DNA from: Lacinutrix sp.
GTDB taxonomy: Bacteria > Bacteroidota > Bacteroidia > Flavobacteriales > Flavobacteriaceae
DNA: 64,000 nucleotides
Direction of reading: 5' to 3'
Assembly (NCBI RefSeq): GCF_029238095.1
Contig: NZ_JAQWGS010000005.1
Coordinates: 1-64,000 of the forward strand
This document shows positions 56,653 to 64,000 of this stretch, piece after piece. The position numbers were made by a program, and so were the translations under genes. The notes beneath the pieces are model-generated. The model saw only the letters and a program-made list of their open reading frames with translations, searched no databases and had not been told where the DNA came from. Positions within the stretch are counted from its first letter, which is position 1. Each line of letters starts with the position of its first letter.

Positions 56653-56745
56653 ATTTATCATTGGTTTGCGCCAATGGTAATTTTTCTTTTTCATAGCAAT
56701 TTTTTCCCATCCTTTATTTGCGTAAAGGGTGGGTTTTGTTTTTAA
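56653..56745 (+). ncRNA. Predicted small RNA with two UUUGCG-loop hairpins
   Basis: Between the dnaJ terminator and the next gene. Hairpin 1: CATTGG-TTTGCG-CCAATG (56659-56676). A T-rich spacer follows. Hairpin 2: an 11-bp stem CCCATCCTTTA-TTTGCG-TAAAGGGTGGG (56706-56733) with a TTTTGTTTTT tail, i.e. a strong Rho-independent terminator. Both loops are TTTGCG. A -7 box just upstream gives a transcript of about 90 nt. Flavobacteria have a described conserved RNA named Flavo-1; I cannot tell without a covariance search whether this is it. From 56746 to 56932 nothing else is visible. Confidence 0.65.
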
Positions 56746-56932
56746 TAAGGTTTTGTTTTTATAAGTTCAAAACACAAACAAGAATGAAAAAGTAATTTTT
56801 AATCCATTAACGGTTGAAATCTCCTTTTAACTTTAATAGGCATTATTTCACCTAAACAGCGTTAAATTAAATCTAAACAGCAGCGCTTACATACTAACAT
56901 TTTCTATATTTACACAACTAACAGATTCATCT

Positions 56933-57859
56933 ATGAGTAAACTATTAGAAGCACAATCAGTTTCTAAAACATTTGGAGATTTTACAGCGCTTAACAACGT
57001 TTCTATTGCTGTAGAAAAAGGAAGCATATTTGGACTTCTTGGGCCTAATGGAGCAGGTAAAACTACTTTAATACGTATTATCAATCAAATAACAATGCCA
57101 GATACTGGTAAGGTGTTTTTAGATGGTGAACCTTTACAAAGACAACATATTCAAAATATTGGCTACTTACCAGAAGAACGTGGTTTATATAAAACCATGA
57201 AAGTTGGTGAACAAGCATTGTACCTAGCTCAATTAAAAGGTTTAGATAAAGCTGAAGCTAAAAAACGTTTATTAATGTGGTTCGAAAGGTTAGAAATTGG
57301 AGATTGGTGGAACAAAAAAATACAAGAGCTGTCCAAAGGAATGGCACAAAAAATTCAATTTGTAGTAACCGTTTTACATGAACCAAAATTATTGATTTTC
57401 GATGAGCCTTTTTCTGGTTTCGACCCAATAAATGCAGACATTATAAAGAACGAAATTTTAAGACTTCGAGAAGAAGGAGCAACTGTTATTTTTTCGACCC
57501 ATAGAATGGAATCTGTAGAGGAACTTTGCGATCATATTGCATTAATTAATAAATCGAACAAGATTTTAGATGGTAACTTAAATGCTATTAAAAGGCAATA
57601 TAAAACTAATACTTTCGAAGTAGGAATGAATACAGATAATATTCCAATGTTAGAACGTTTACTCTCAGAAAAATTCACAACCTCTCCAGCAGACTTTAAA
57701 ACCTTAGACAATGGTTTAAAACTTAATATAAAGCTTTCAGAAAGCGAATCTGCAAATCAACTATTAAGTTATTTAACTTCAAAAGGAGAAGTGTCTCATT
57801 TTGTAGAATTAATACCAAGTGCAAGCGATATTTTTATTCAAGCAGTAAAGAATAATTAA
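56933..57859 (+). CDS. ABC transporter ATPase (ABC-2 exporter, DUF4162 type)
   Basis: 308 residues. Walker A GPNGAGKTTL, Q-loop ... IGYLPEERGLYKTM, signature ELSKGMAQKIQ, Walker B LLIFDEPFSGFD and switch His in IFSTHRMES. The ~80-residue C-terminal extension is the DUF4162 type seen with NatA/YhaQ-like exporters. Permease follows 4 bases downstream, so they form one export complex (possibly Na+ or a toxic compound; not determinable). Confidence 0.94.
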   Translation: MSKLLEAQSVSKTFGDFTALNNVSIAVEKGSIFGLLGPNGAGKTTLIRIINQITMPDTGKVFLDGEPLQRQHIQNIGYLPEERGLYKTMKVGEQALYLAQLKGLDKAEAKKRLLMWFERLEIGDWWNKKIQELSKGMAQKIQFVVTVLHEPKLLIFDEPFSGFDPINADIIKNEILRLREEGATVIFSTHRMESVEELCDHIALINKSNKILDGNLNAIKRQYKTNTFEVGMNTDNIPMLERLLSEKFTTSPADFKTLDNGLKLNIKLSESESANQLLSYLTSKGEVSHFVELIPSASDIFIQAVKNN

Positions 57860-57863
57860 AAAC

Positions 57864-59198
57864 ATGAATCATTTACCACTTATAATAAAACGCGAATACT
57901 TTACTAAAGTAAGAAATAAGGCCTTCATAATTATGACTTTTTTAAGTCCGTTAATAATGATTGCTCTATTTTCTGTAGTCGCTTATTTGTCTCAGTTAAA
58001 CAATAATAAACAAAAAAACATTAGTGTTTTAGACTACACTAATGAAATTAAAACAGTATTTCAAGACACCAAAACTATAAAATATACAGTACTAGATAAT
58101 CTTACTTTAGAACAAGCTAAAGCCATTGTAGAAGCACAAGAAAGTTACGGTTTGCTTTATATTAAAGACTTTAAACCAACTACTGGTTCAATGCCTATTG
58201 AAGCAAAAAAAAATGTTGATGTAGAGTTTTATTCTGCTGAAACCCCTTCTCTAGAAATTATAACAGGATTAGAAAATAAGATAGAACAGCGTTTAAAAGA
58301 ATTGAATTTAAAAAGCAAAGGTGTTGATATAGCAACTCTAAAAAATGCAGAAACCAATATTACTATAAATCAAGAAAACTTTACAGGAGAAAAAACTTCT
58401 AAAGCCGATAGTTTAGTTAAGCTTATTTTTGGTGGAGCAGCTGGTTACCTATTATTTATGTTTATTATTATTTATGGTAATATGATTATGCGTTCTGTAA
58501 TAGAAGAAAAAACCAGTAGAATAATAGAGGTTATTATTTCTTCAGTTAAACCAATACAGCTTATGTTAGGAAAAATTATTGGTACCACATTAGCTGGAAT
58601 TACACAATTTGCAATTTGGATACTACTAGGAAGCATTCTTATGGTTATTGCATCTTTAATTTTCGATATTGATTTTACTCAAATAAATACGCCTCAACAA
58701 GACCTCATGACGCAAGCCATGCAAAATCCAGATTCGAATACAGATGCGCAATTATTTATAAGTGCGTTTTTTAATATGCCATTAGCCAACTTAATTATAG
58801 CATTTATTTTGTTTTTTATAAGTGGTTATTTATTATACAGTTCTTTATATGCTGCCATTGGTGCAGCTGTAGACAACGAAACAGATACCCAACAATTTAT
58901 GCTGCCTATAATTATGCCTTTAATTTTGGCTGTTTATGTAGGAGGTTTTACAGTAGTTGGAGATCCTCATGGAACAGTTGCAACAATATTTTCTTTTGTT
59001 CCTTTTACATCTCCAGTGGTTATGCTTATGCGTATTCCGTTTGGTGTTCCTATCTGGCAACAAATACTTTCATTGTTAATTTTAATTGGTACATTTATAT
59101 TTACAATATGGTTAGCCTCCAAGATCTACAGAGTTGGTATTTTAATGTATGGTAAAAAGCCAACTTATAAAGAACTTTTAAAATGGATTAGATATTAG
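57864..59198 (+). CDS. ABC-2 type permease (NatB/YhaP-like)
   Basis: 444 residues. One N-terminal helix (FIIMTFLSPLIMIALFSVVA), a large periplasmic domain (~45-190) and five C-terminal helices, with EEKTSRIIEVIISSVKP, the usual ABC-2 coupling segment. Pairs with the preceding ATPase. Followed after 4 bases by the MscS gene. Confidence 0.92.
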   Translation: MNHLPLIIKREYFTKVRNKAFIIMTFLSPLIMIALFSVVAYLSQLNNNKQKNISVLDYTNEIKTVFQDTKTIKYTVLDNLTLEQAKAIVEAQESYGLLYIKDFKPTTGSMPIEAKKNVDVEFYSAETPSLEIITGLENKIEQRLKELNLKSKGVDIATLKNAETNITINQENFTGEKTSKADSLVKLIFGGAAGYLLFMFIIIYGNMIMRSVIEEKTSRIIEVIISSVKPIQLMLGKIIGTTLAGITQFAIWILLGSILMVIASLIFDIDFTQINTPQQDLMTQAMQNPDSNTDAQLFISAFFNMPLANLIIAFILFFISGYLLYSSLYAAIGAAVDNETDTQQFMLPIIMPLILAVYVGGFTVVGDPHGTVATIFSFVPFTSPVVMLMRIPFGVPIWQQILSLLILIGTFIFTIWLASKIYRVGILMYGKKPTYKELLKWIRY

Positions 59199-59202
59199 TA
59201 AA

Positions 59203-60162
59203 ATGCAAGAAACGGTAACAAATAAAATAGAAAAAGAATTAGAGAAAGTTGGCGAGGTTATTAGCGAGAGTAGTCTGTGGGAGAAATTTGTTGAATTATT
59301 AAATTACCCTCTTTATACTTTTACTAACGAAAATGATACAGTAACTGGAATTTTAAAAATAAAATACATTATACTAGTTATAGCTGTTTTAATGCTAACA
59401 ACTTTTGTACTACGCTGGTTAAAGAAGTTGTTAACCAGCCATATGCCTATTGAGGATAGAGCAAAATTTACTACAGTATTTTCTTTTGCCAGATGGTTAA
59501 TTTATATTATTGTTTTTTTAGTAGTATTAAGTTCTTTAGGTATTAATGTTACTGCTATTTTTGCCGCATCAGCAGCATTATTAATAGGTGTTGGTTTAGC
59601 ATTACAAACATTATTTCAAGATATTATTTCTGGAATTTTTATTTTAGTAGACCAATCTGTGCATGTTGGAGATATTATAGAAATAGAAGGAAAAGTTGGT
59701 AGAGTAGAGGAAATAAAACTACGAACTACAAGAGCTGTTACAATAGATAATAAAGTACTAGTCATCCCAAACCATTTATATTTAACTAACAGTTTATATA
59801 ATTGGACACAAAATGGTTCTTCAACACGAGAAACTATAGATGTAGGAGTAGCTTATGGAAGTGATGTAAGACTGGTTGAAAAATTATTAATCAAAGCAGC
59901 AAAATCTTCAAGTTTAGTATTTAAGCAACCTGAACCTCGTGTAATATTTACAGATTTTGGGGAAAGCTCGTTAAATTTTAGAGTCGCATTTACTATAGAA
60001 GATAGTTTTAATGCAAGATTTCCTAAAAGTGAAATACGCTTTGCAATAGATAAACTTTTTAGAGAAAATAACATTAGTATTCCATTTCCACAACGCGATG
60101 TTCATGTTATTCAAAAAGAGAATCAGGATATTCAATTAAAAATGTCTTCAAAGCAATCTTAA
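59203..60162 (+). CDS. MscS-family mechanosensitive channel
   Basis: 319 residues; three membrane helices, then the Gly/Ala-rich pore helix region (AIFAASAALLIGVGLALQTLFQD) and the MscS beta domain (GDIIEIEGKVGRVEEIKLRTTRAVTID, VLVIPNHLYLTNSLYNW). Relieves osmotic shock by opening under membrane tension. In line with the ABC-2 exporter genes. Confidence 0.94.
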   Translation: MQETVTNKIEKELEKVGEVISESSLWEKFVELLNYPLYTFTNENDTVTGILKIKYIILVIAVLMLTTFVLRWLKKLLTSHMPIEDRAKFTTVFSFARWLIYIIVFLVVLSSLGINVTAIFAASAALLIGVGLALQTLFQDIISGIFILVDQSVHVGDIIEIEGKVGRVEEIKLRTTRAVTIDNKVLVIPNHLYLTNSLYNWTQNGSSTRETIDVGVAYGSDVRLVEKLLIKAAKSSSLVFKQPEPRVIFTDFGESSLNFRVAFTIEDSFNARFPKSEIRFAIDKLFRENNISIPFPQRDVHVIQKENQDIQLKMSSKQS

Positions 60163-60178
60163 TTCGAATAATTAATTT

Positions 60179-61066
60179 ATGAAATACCAAACGGTTAAGT
60201 TCTTTCTTATATTTTTTTCTATTGTTGCATCAAAAAACACATTTGCTCAACTTAAAGATTTAGCGCGTTTGGAATATTCTTATATACCTAAAAGTAATTC
60301 CGAAGATAGTTTTAACCGATTTAGAGGTTTAGTAAATTATCCAATAAAAACATCAGAAGATTGTTACCTTATTGTTGGTGGAGAATATAGTAGAATAGCC
60401 TTTGATATTGAAGATAATTACCCATTTGATACCTCAAATTTAAACCGTTTACATGTTATAGATTTAAATGTTGGCTATACTTTTAAACTAAAAAGTGGTT
60501 GGCGTTTTGGCGCTAAAATTTCTCCCAGAATAGCATCAACGCTAAGGCATGAAATTACAGGAGATGATTTTTTAATAAATGGAGGTATTTATGCCATTAA
60601 TGATAAAACAAAGTCTGAAACTATAAACAAACCGTATCGATTAATTTTAGGTCTTACTTATAATAGTACAATAGGTGTACCATTACCGTTACCATTTATA
60701 AGTTATTATAGACGTATAAACAACCAATGGTCTTATAATCTTGGAGTCCCAAAAACTAACGTAAAATATTTTTTTAGTGAACAAAGTATTTTGCAAACGT
60801 TTGTTGGTATCGATGGTTATTTTGCAAACATTCAAGATGGTATTGTTATTGAAGGAGGTAATCAAGCAGAAAGTATTTCGCTTTCTGTAGTAATCGCAGG
60901 ATTAGGCTACGAATATTGTTTAACAAACCATTTAATATGGTATGCCTATACTGGTTATACAATAAATATGAATAATAGATTACGTGATGAGAATAGAGAA
61001 GAAGTTTATAAATTAGACAATGTAAACGCATTTTACTTAAGAACAGGAATTAAATTTAAAATATAA
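60179..61066 (+). CDS. DUF6268-like outer-membrane beta-barrel protein
   Basis: 295 residues, signal peptide ends NTFAQ. Repeated amphipathic strands (LARLEYSYIPKS, YLIVGGEYSRIAF, GWRFGAKISPRI, RLILGLTYNSTIGVPLPLPF) closing on an aromatic-rich end (AFYLRTGIKFKI). Resembles DUF6268 proteins. Function unknown. Its stop shares a base with the regulator start, so the two are translationally coupled; the barrel may be a target or a sensor partner. Confidence 0.8.
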   Translation: MKYQTVKFFLIFFSIVASKNTFAQLKDLARLEYSYIPKSNSEDSFNRFRGLVNYPIKTSEDCYLIVGGEYSRIAFDIEDNYPFDTSNLNRLHVIDLNVGYTFKLKSGWRFGAKISPRIASTLRHEITGDDFLINGGIYAINDKTKSETINKPYRLILGLTYNSTIGVPLPLPFISYYRRINNQWSYNLGVPKTNVKYFFSEQSILQTFVGIDGYFANIQDGIVIEGGNQAESISLSVVIAGLGYEYCLTNHLIWYAYTGYTINMNNRLRDENREEVYKLDNVNAFYLRTGIKFKI

Positions 61067-62229
61067 TGCCAAAAATATTAGTAATAGAAGACGAAGCTGC
61101 AATTAGAAGAGTTTTAATAAAAATTCTATCTGAAGAAAATGATAAATACGAATTATTTGAAGCCGAAGACGGTTTGGCAGGAATCGAAAAAATAAAAAAA
61201 GAAGATTTCGATCTTGTGCTTTGCGATATAAAAATGCCAAAAATGGATGGTGTTGAAGTACTGGAAGCAACCAAAAAAATAAAACCAGAGATTCCTATGG
61301 TCATGATTTCTGGTCATGGTGACTTGGATACAGCAGTAAATACCATGCGTTTAGGTGCTTTTGATTATATTTCAAAACCACCAGATTTAAACCGTTTGCT
61401 AAATACAGTCAGAAATGCTTTAGATAGAAAAGAATTGGTTGTAGAAAATACTATTCTTAAAAAGAAAGTTAGCAAAAAGTACGAAATGGTTGGTGAAAGT
61501 GATGCTATTTCTCAAATTAAAGACATAATAGATAAAGTTGCACCAACAGATGCACGTGTATTAATTACAGGACCAAACGGAACAGGAAAAGAATTAGTTG
61601 CACACTGGTTACACGAAAAAAGCACACGTGCAAAAGGACCAATGATTGAAGTTAATTGTGCTGCAATACCAAGCGAATTAATAGAAAGCGAGTTGTTTGG
61701 TCATGTAAAAGGAGCTTTTACAAGTGCTGCAAAAGACAGAGCAGGCAAGTTTGAAGCAGCAAATGGAGGCACCATTTTTTTAGATGAAATTGGAGATATG
61801 AGCTTATCTGCACAAGCAAAAGTACTGCGTGCTTTGCAGGAAAGTAGAATTCAGCGAGTAGGCAGCGACAGAGATATAAAAGTAGATGTTCGTGTTGTAG
61901 CAGCAACTAACAAAAACTTAAAAAAGGAAATAGCAGACGGTAGATTTCGTGAAGACTTATACCATAGATTAGCTGTCATTCTTGTAAAAGTTCCTGCACT
62001 AAACGAAAGAAGAGACGATATTCCTTTGTTAATTAAACACTTTACTAAGAAGATATCAGGCGAACAAGGAACAATAGAAAAGAGTTTTTCGGCGAAAGCC
62101 ATAAAATTATTACAAGAATACGATTGGACAGGAAACATTAGAGAACTGCGAAACGTAATCGAAAGATTAATAATTCTTGGTGGAGTAGAAGTAAGCGAGC
62201 AAGATGTTAAATTATTTGCAAGTAAATAA
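61066..62229 (+). CDS. NtrC-type sigma-54 activator without a DNA-binding domain
   Basis: 387 residues. Receiver domain with phospho-acceptor Asp54 (LVLCDIKMPKMDG) and Lys104 (ISKPPD); AAA+ domain with Walker A GPNGTGKE (169-176), the sigma-54-contacting GAFTSA loop (216-221), Walker B TIFLDEIGDM and an Arg-finger region. The chain ends soon after NIRELRNVIERLIIL with EQDVKLFASK and has no Fis-type helix-turn-helix. It should activate sigma-54 RNA polymerase from solution or via a partner protein. No sensor kinase is adjacent. Start ATG overlaps the previous stop by one base. Confidence 0.93.
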   Translation: MPKILVIEDEAAIRRVLIKILSEENDKYELFEAEDGLAGIEKIKKEDFDLVLCDIKMPKMDGVEVLEATKKIKPEIPMVMISGHGDLDTAVNTMRLGAFDYISKPPDLNRLLNTVRNALDRKELVVENTILKKKVSKKYEMVGESDAISQIKDIIDKVAPTDARVLITGPNGTGKELVAHWLHEKSTRAKGPMIEVNCAAIPSELIESELFGHVKGAFTSAAKDRAGKFEAANGGTIFLDEIGDMSLSAQAKVLRALQESRIQRVGSDRDIKVDVRVVAATNKNLKKEIADGRFREDLYHRLAVILVKVPALNERRDDIPLLIKHFTKKISGEQGTIEKSFSAKAIKLLQEYDWTGNIRELRNVIERLIILGGVEVSEQDVKLFASK

Positions 62230-62247
62230 TTATTAAATAACTAGAAG

Positions 62248-63465
62248 TTAAAGACCAAATTGTACTCCAAATCCAGTTTGAACGTCAGGAATATTAATAA
62301 CAGTAAAATCTTGTTGAAGATAAAAACTTAAAGTTACTCCTTTTTTTGTGTAAGAATAAATTAGGGACCAGTAATCATTGTTTTTATACAAATTAGTTGC
62401 ACCATGTCCCCAAGAATTAAAGGCTAAAGGATCTCTTATTGGAACAATATATTCAAGCTCTTCTTTTTTGTTTAAACTTGTTTGAATGTAAAAAATAACA
62501 CCAAAACTATGCACATTTGCACTCTTAGTTCTTAAGCTGTACTCTAAAGCTGTTTCAGAATTTGCAATAAAATTATTAGTACCAAATTCCAGATTATCAC
62601 TTTTAAAGTCAGCTAAAGCTTTCTTTAAAACACCTAAACTTGTACCAACATTAAAATTACTTCTATCGTTAATAACAAATGTTTTTAATGCATTTCCAGA
62701 TAACCCAAAGTCTAATGAAGAGTTACTGCTAGATAAATTAATACCTAAATGTGCACCAAAGTTTACATAAAACCGTTTGTTTTTATTGCTTAAACTTTCA
62801 GGATAATAATAGTAGGCTGTTTCAAGTCCTGTTGCAAATAAGTTTCCGTTATCTACTTTTAAGCTATTTCCATTCCTATCAGTATATTCTATACCTGCTT
62901 GTTCTAATCCAAAAACTTTTCTATCAAACGGATCTTCGCCACCAGCAATATTACTATGAAAACTTTCTATAAATTGATCTCCTGTTAATAGTGTAAATGG
63001 AGCTTTTCCTTTTGTTAAAAGAAAGGCTCTAAAGCCTATTTGTAATTCATGTTTTTCTGCAAGTTTAAAATTTAAGTTTCCTCTTAAGCCTTTTATTACG
63101 CCATCGTTTTTGGTGCTAAAAGAGTCTTTTTCATAAGAGCGACCATCAAACCCTCTATGCGCTTGATCCCAATTATAAGTTCTGGCAATTGCTCTGTCAG
63201 CTTCACTTTTAGGAATGTAAACTTTTATGCCTGGAGACCATACATTTCCACTTTCTAAACTTAAAGAGAGTGTTTTGTTTTTTAAGGGTTTAGAATTAAA
63301 ATAACCTTGTAATCTAGAAAAATAAACACCAAAAGTATGCGTAGATAGAATACTTGGTTTTGTAATATTTTCTTTTATAAAAGGCTCTGAACTCGTGTTT
63401 TCTTGAGAAAAACTAAAGAGACTCACAAACAAAAACAAAGAAAGAAAAAGCGATAGTTGTTTCAT
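62248..63465 (-). CDS. Putative outer-membrane protein, unknown
   Basis: 405 residues; signal peptide (SLFLFVSLFSFSQ). Beta-rich with GVYFSRLQGYF, GFRAFLLTKG, VNFGAHLGINLSS, FNVGTSLGVLKK and ending DVQTGFGVQFGL, consistent with an outer-membrane barrel. No family recognised with confidence. Convergent with the NtrC-type gene. Confidence 0.72.
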   Translation of the reverse strand: MKQLSLFLSLFLFVSLFSFSQENTSSEPFIKENITKPSILSTHTFGVYFSRLQGYFNSKPLKNKTLSLSLESGNVWSPGIKVYIPKSEADRAIARTYNWDQAHRGFDGRSYEKDSFSTKNDGVIKGLRGNLNFKLAEKHELQIGFRAFLLTKGKAPFTLLTGDQFIESFHSNIAGGEDPFDRKVFGLEQAGIEYTDRNGNSLKVDNGNLFATGLETAYYYYPESLSNKNKRFYVNFGAHLGINLSSSNSSLDFGLSGNALKTFVINDRSNFNVGTSLGVLKKALADFKSDNLEFGTNNFIANSETALEYSLRTKSANVHSFGVIFYIQTSLNKKEELEYIVPIRDPLAFNSWGHGATNLYKNNDYWSLIYSYTKKGVTLSFYLQQDFTVINIPDVQTGFGVQFGL

Positions 63466-63771
63466 ATTAAAAATTGAATGTGCTAAAGTATGAATTCTTC
63501 GTTATATTTAAACAATATTTAAAGCGCATGAAAAAAATTGAAATAAAAAATCATAAAATTATATCACAGATTAAGCTGTCTAACTTACCATCAAGAATAG
63601 ATTTAGAAACAGGAGACTTAAACATTTTTATAACTTTGTTTTTTCACAATTAAATATTAGGGTAAGTTCTTGTGATTATTTACTTTTGTGACACTAAAAT
63701 TTTATGGATTTCCTTCTCTACTGAAATGAATTCAGCATAAACGAGGAAATAAAAAATAAATCTATCTAAAG
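63466..63771. other. Intergenic region upstream of sucC
   Basis: 306 bases without a trustworthy gene. They contain a TACTTTTG -7 box (63681-63688, no good -33) about 85 bases before sucC, and the palindromic repeat CTGAAATGAATTCAG (63721-63735), sister of the one at 19681. Nothing else identified. Confidence 0.55.
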
Positions 63772-64000
63772 ATGAATTTACACGAATATCAAGGAAAAGA
63801 ATTATTAAGCAGCTTTGGCGTACGTATTCAACGTGGTATTGTTGCTCAAAACGCTGATGAGGCAGTTGCAGCAGCAAAGAAATTAACCGAAGATACTGGG
63901 ACAGGTTGGCACGTAATAAAAGCACAGGTTCACGCTGGTGGTCGTGGAAAAGGTGGAGGTGTTAAACTTGCTAAAAATTTAGATGAGGTTAAAACTATTG
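63772..64000 (+). CDS. sucC: Succinyl-CoA synthetase beta subunit, N-terminal part
   Basis: First 76 residues of the ADP-forming succinate--CoA ligase beta chain: [40 protein letters not shown]. The ATP-grasp domain continues past the right edge. Part of the TCA cycle. Cut by the window. Confidence 0.97.
   Translation, partial: MNLHEYQGKELLSSFGVRIQRGIVAQNADEAVAAAKKLTEDTGTGWHVIKAQVHAGGRGKGGGVKLAKNLDEVKTI

Overview
This window is a stretch of chromosome from a member of the Flavobacteriaceae (Bacteroidota). The basis is the AT-rich sequence, Bacteroidota-type promoters (TTG, about 19 nt, then TAnnTTTG), several proteins carrying type IX secretion (T9SS) sorting tails, glutamine synthetases of types II and III side by side, a type II OMP decarboxylase, a DnaJ with a half-size zinc region, and a Rho with a long Asn/Lys-rich insert. 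Both end genes are cut by the window edges: a T9SS type B protein on the left and sucC on the right. No phage, insertion sequence, CRISPR array or conjugative module is visible.

Layout: 1-7.4 kb holds secreted or cell-surface genes: a T9SS type B tail, a decayed MAM/fibronectin/CUB adhesin-like gene, a Ca2+/Na+ antiporter and a secreted endonuclease I. 7.4-13.9 kb has a structured intergenic region, an overlooked 50-residue gene, tRNA-Arg, then a leftward run clpS, prmA, tpiA, a TlpA-like thioredoxin, a peptide ABC permease, a DoxX protein and a DUF1599 protein. 13.9-17.1 kb is a tight rightward operon: folP, lipoprotein, cdaA (c-di-AMP synthase), DUF3667. 17.1-25.7 kb carries an ABC exporter, truA, a phosphoesterase, rho, rpsT, tRNA-Glu and proS. 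25.8-37.2 kb has a low-complexity lipoprotein with a FadL porin, the divergent glutamine synthetase pair, purM, prfA, pyrF, a metal-receptor protein and a DUF4197 lipoprotein. 37.4-44.8 kb holds the fused acyl-CoA mutase icmF, an Xre/RES toxin-antitoxin pair, an MFS transporter and DUF1684. 44.8-54.6 kb has a 77-residue-repeat T9SS protein with a beta-helix partner, crcB, ilvE, DUF4920, a CxxCH lipoprotein, mnmD and yceI. 54.8-64 kb contains grpE-dnaJ, a probable small RNA, an ABC-2 exporter, MscS, a DUF6268 porin-like protein, an NtrC-type regulator without a DNA-binding domain, and the start of sucC.

The most notable observations: (1) the essential gene proS carries an in-frame TAG at codon 57 in an otherwise full-length frame; (2) three other genes also show lesions or lost start codons (the surface gene at 621-4312, the peptide permease at 12013, the DUF4197 lipoprotein at 37200), so either this assembly contains errors or the strain is accumulating mutations; (3) a probable small RNA at about 56653-56745 has two hairpins with the same UUUGCG loop; (4) a long inverted repeat sits in the control region shared by the two glutamine synthetase genes; (5) a nested set of inverted repeats lies in the gene-free stretch at 7819-7927. 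I see no clear new multi-gene system; the strongest candidates for undescribed biology are the small RNA and the glutamine synthetase control element.

All calls come from reading the sequence and recalling protein families; no database search was run. Family names given as DUF numbers are from memory of typical members.
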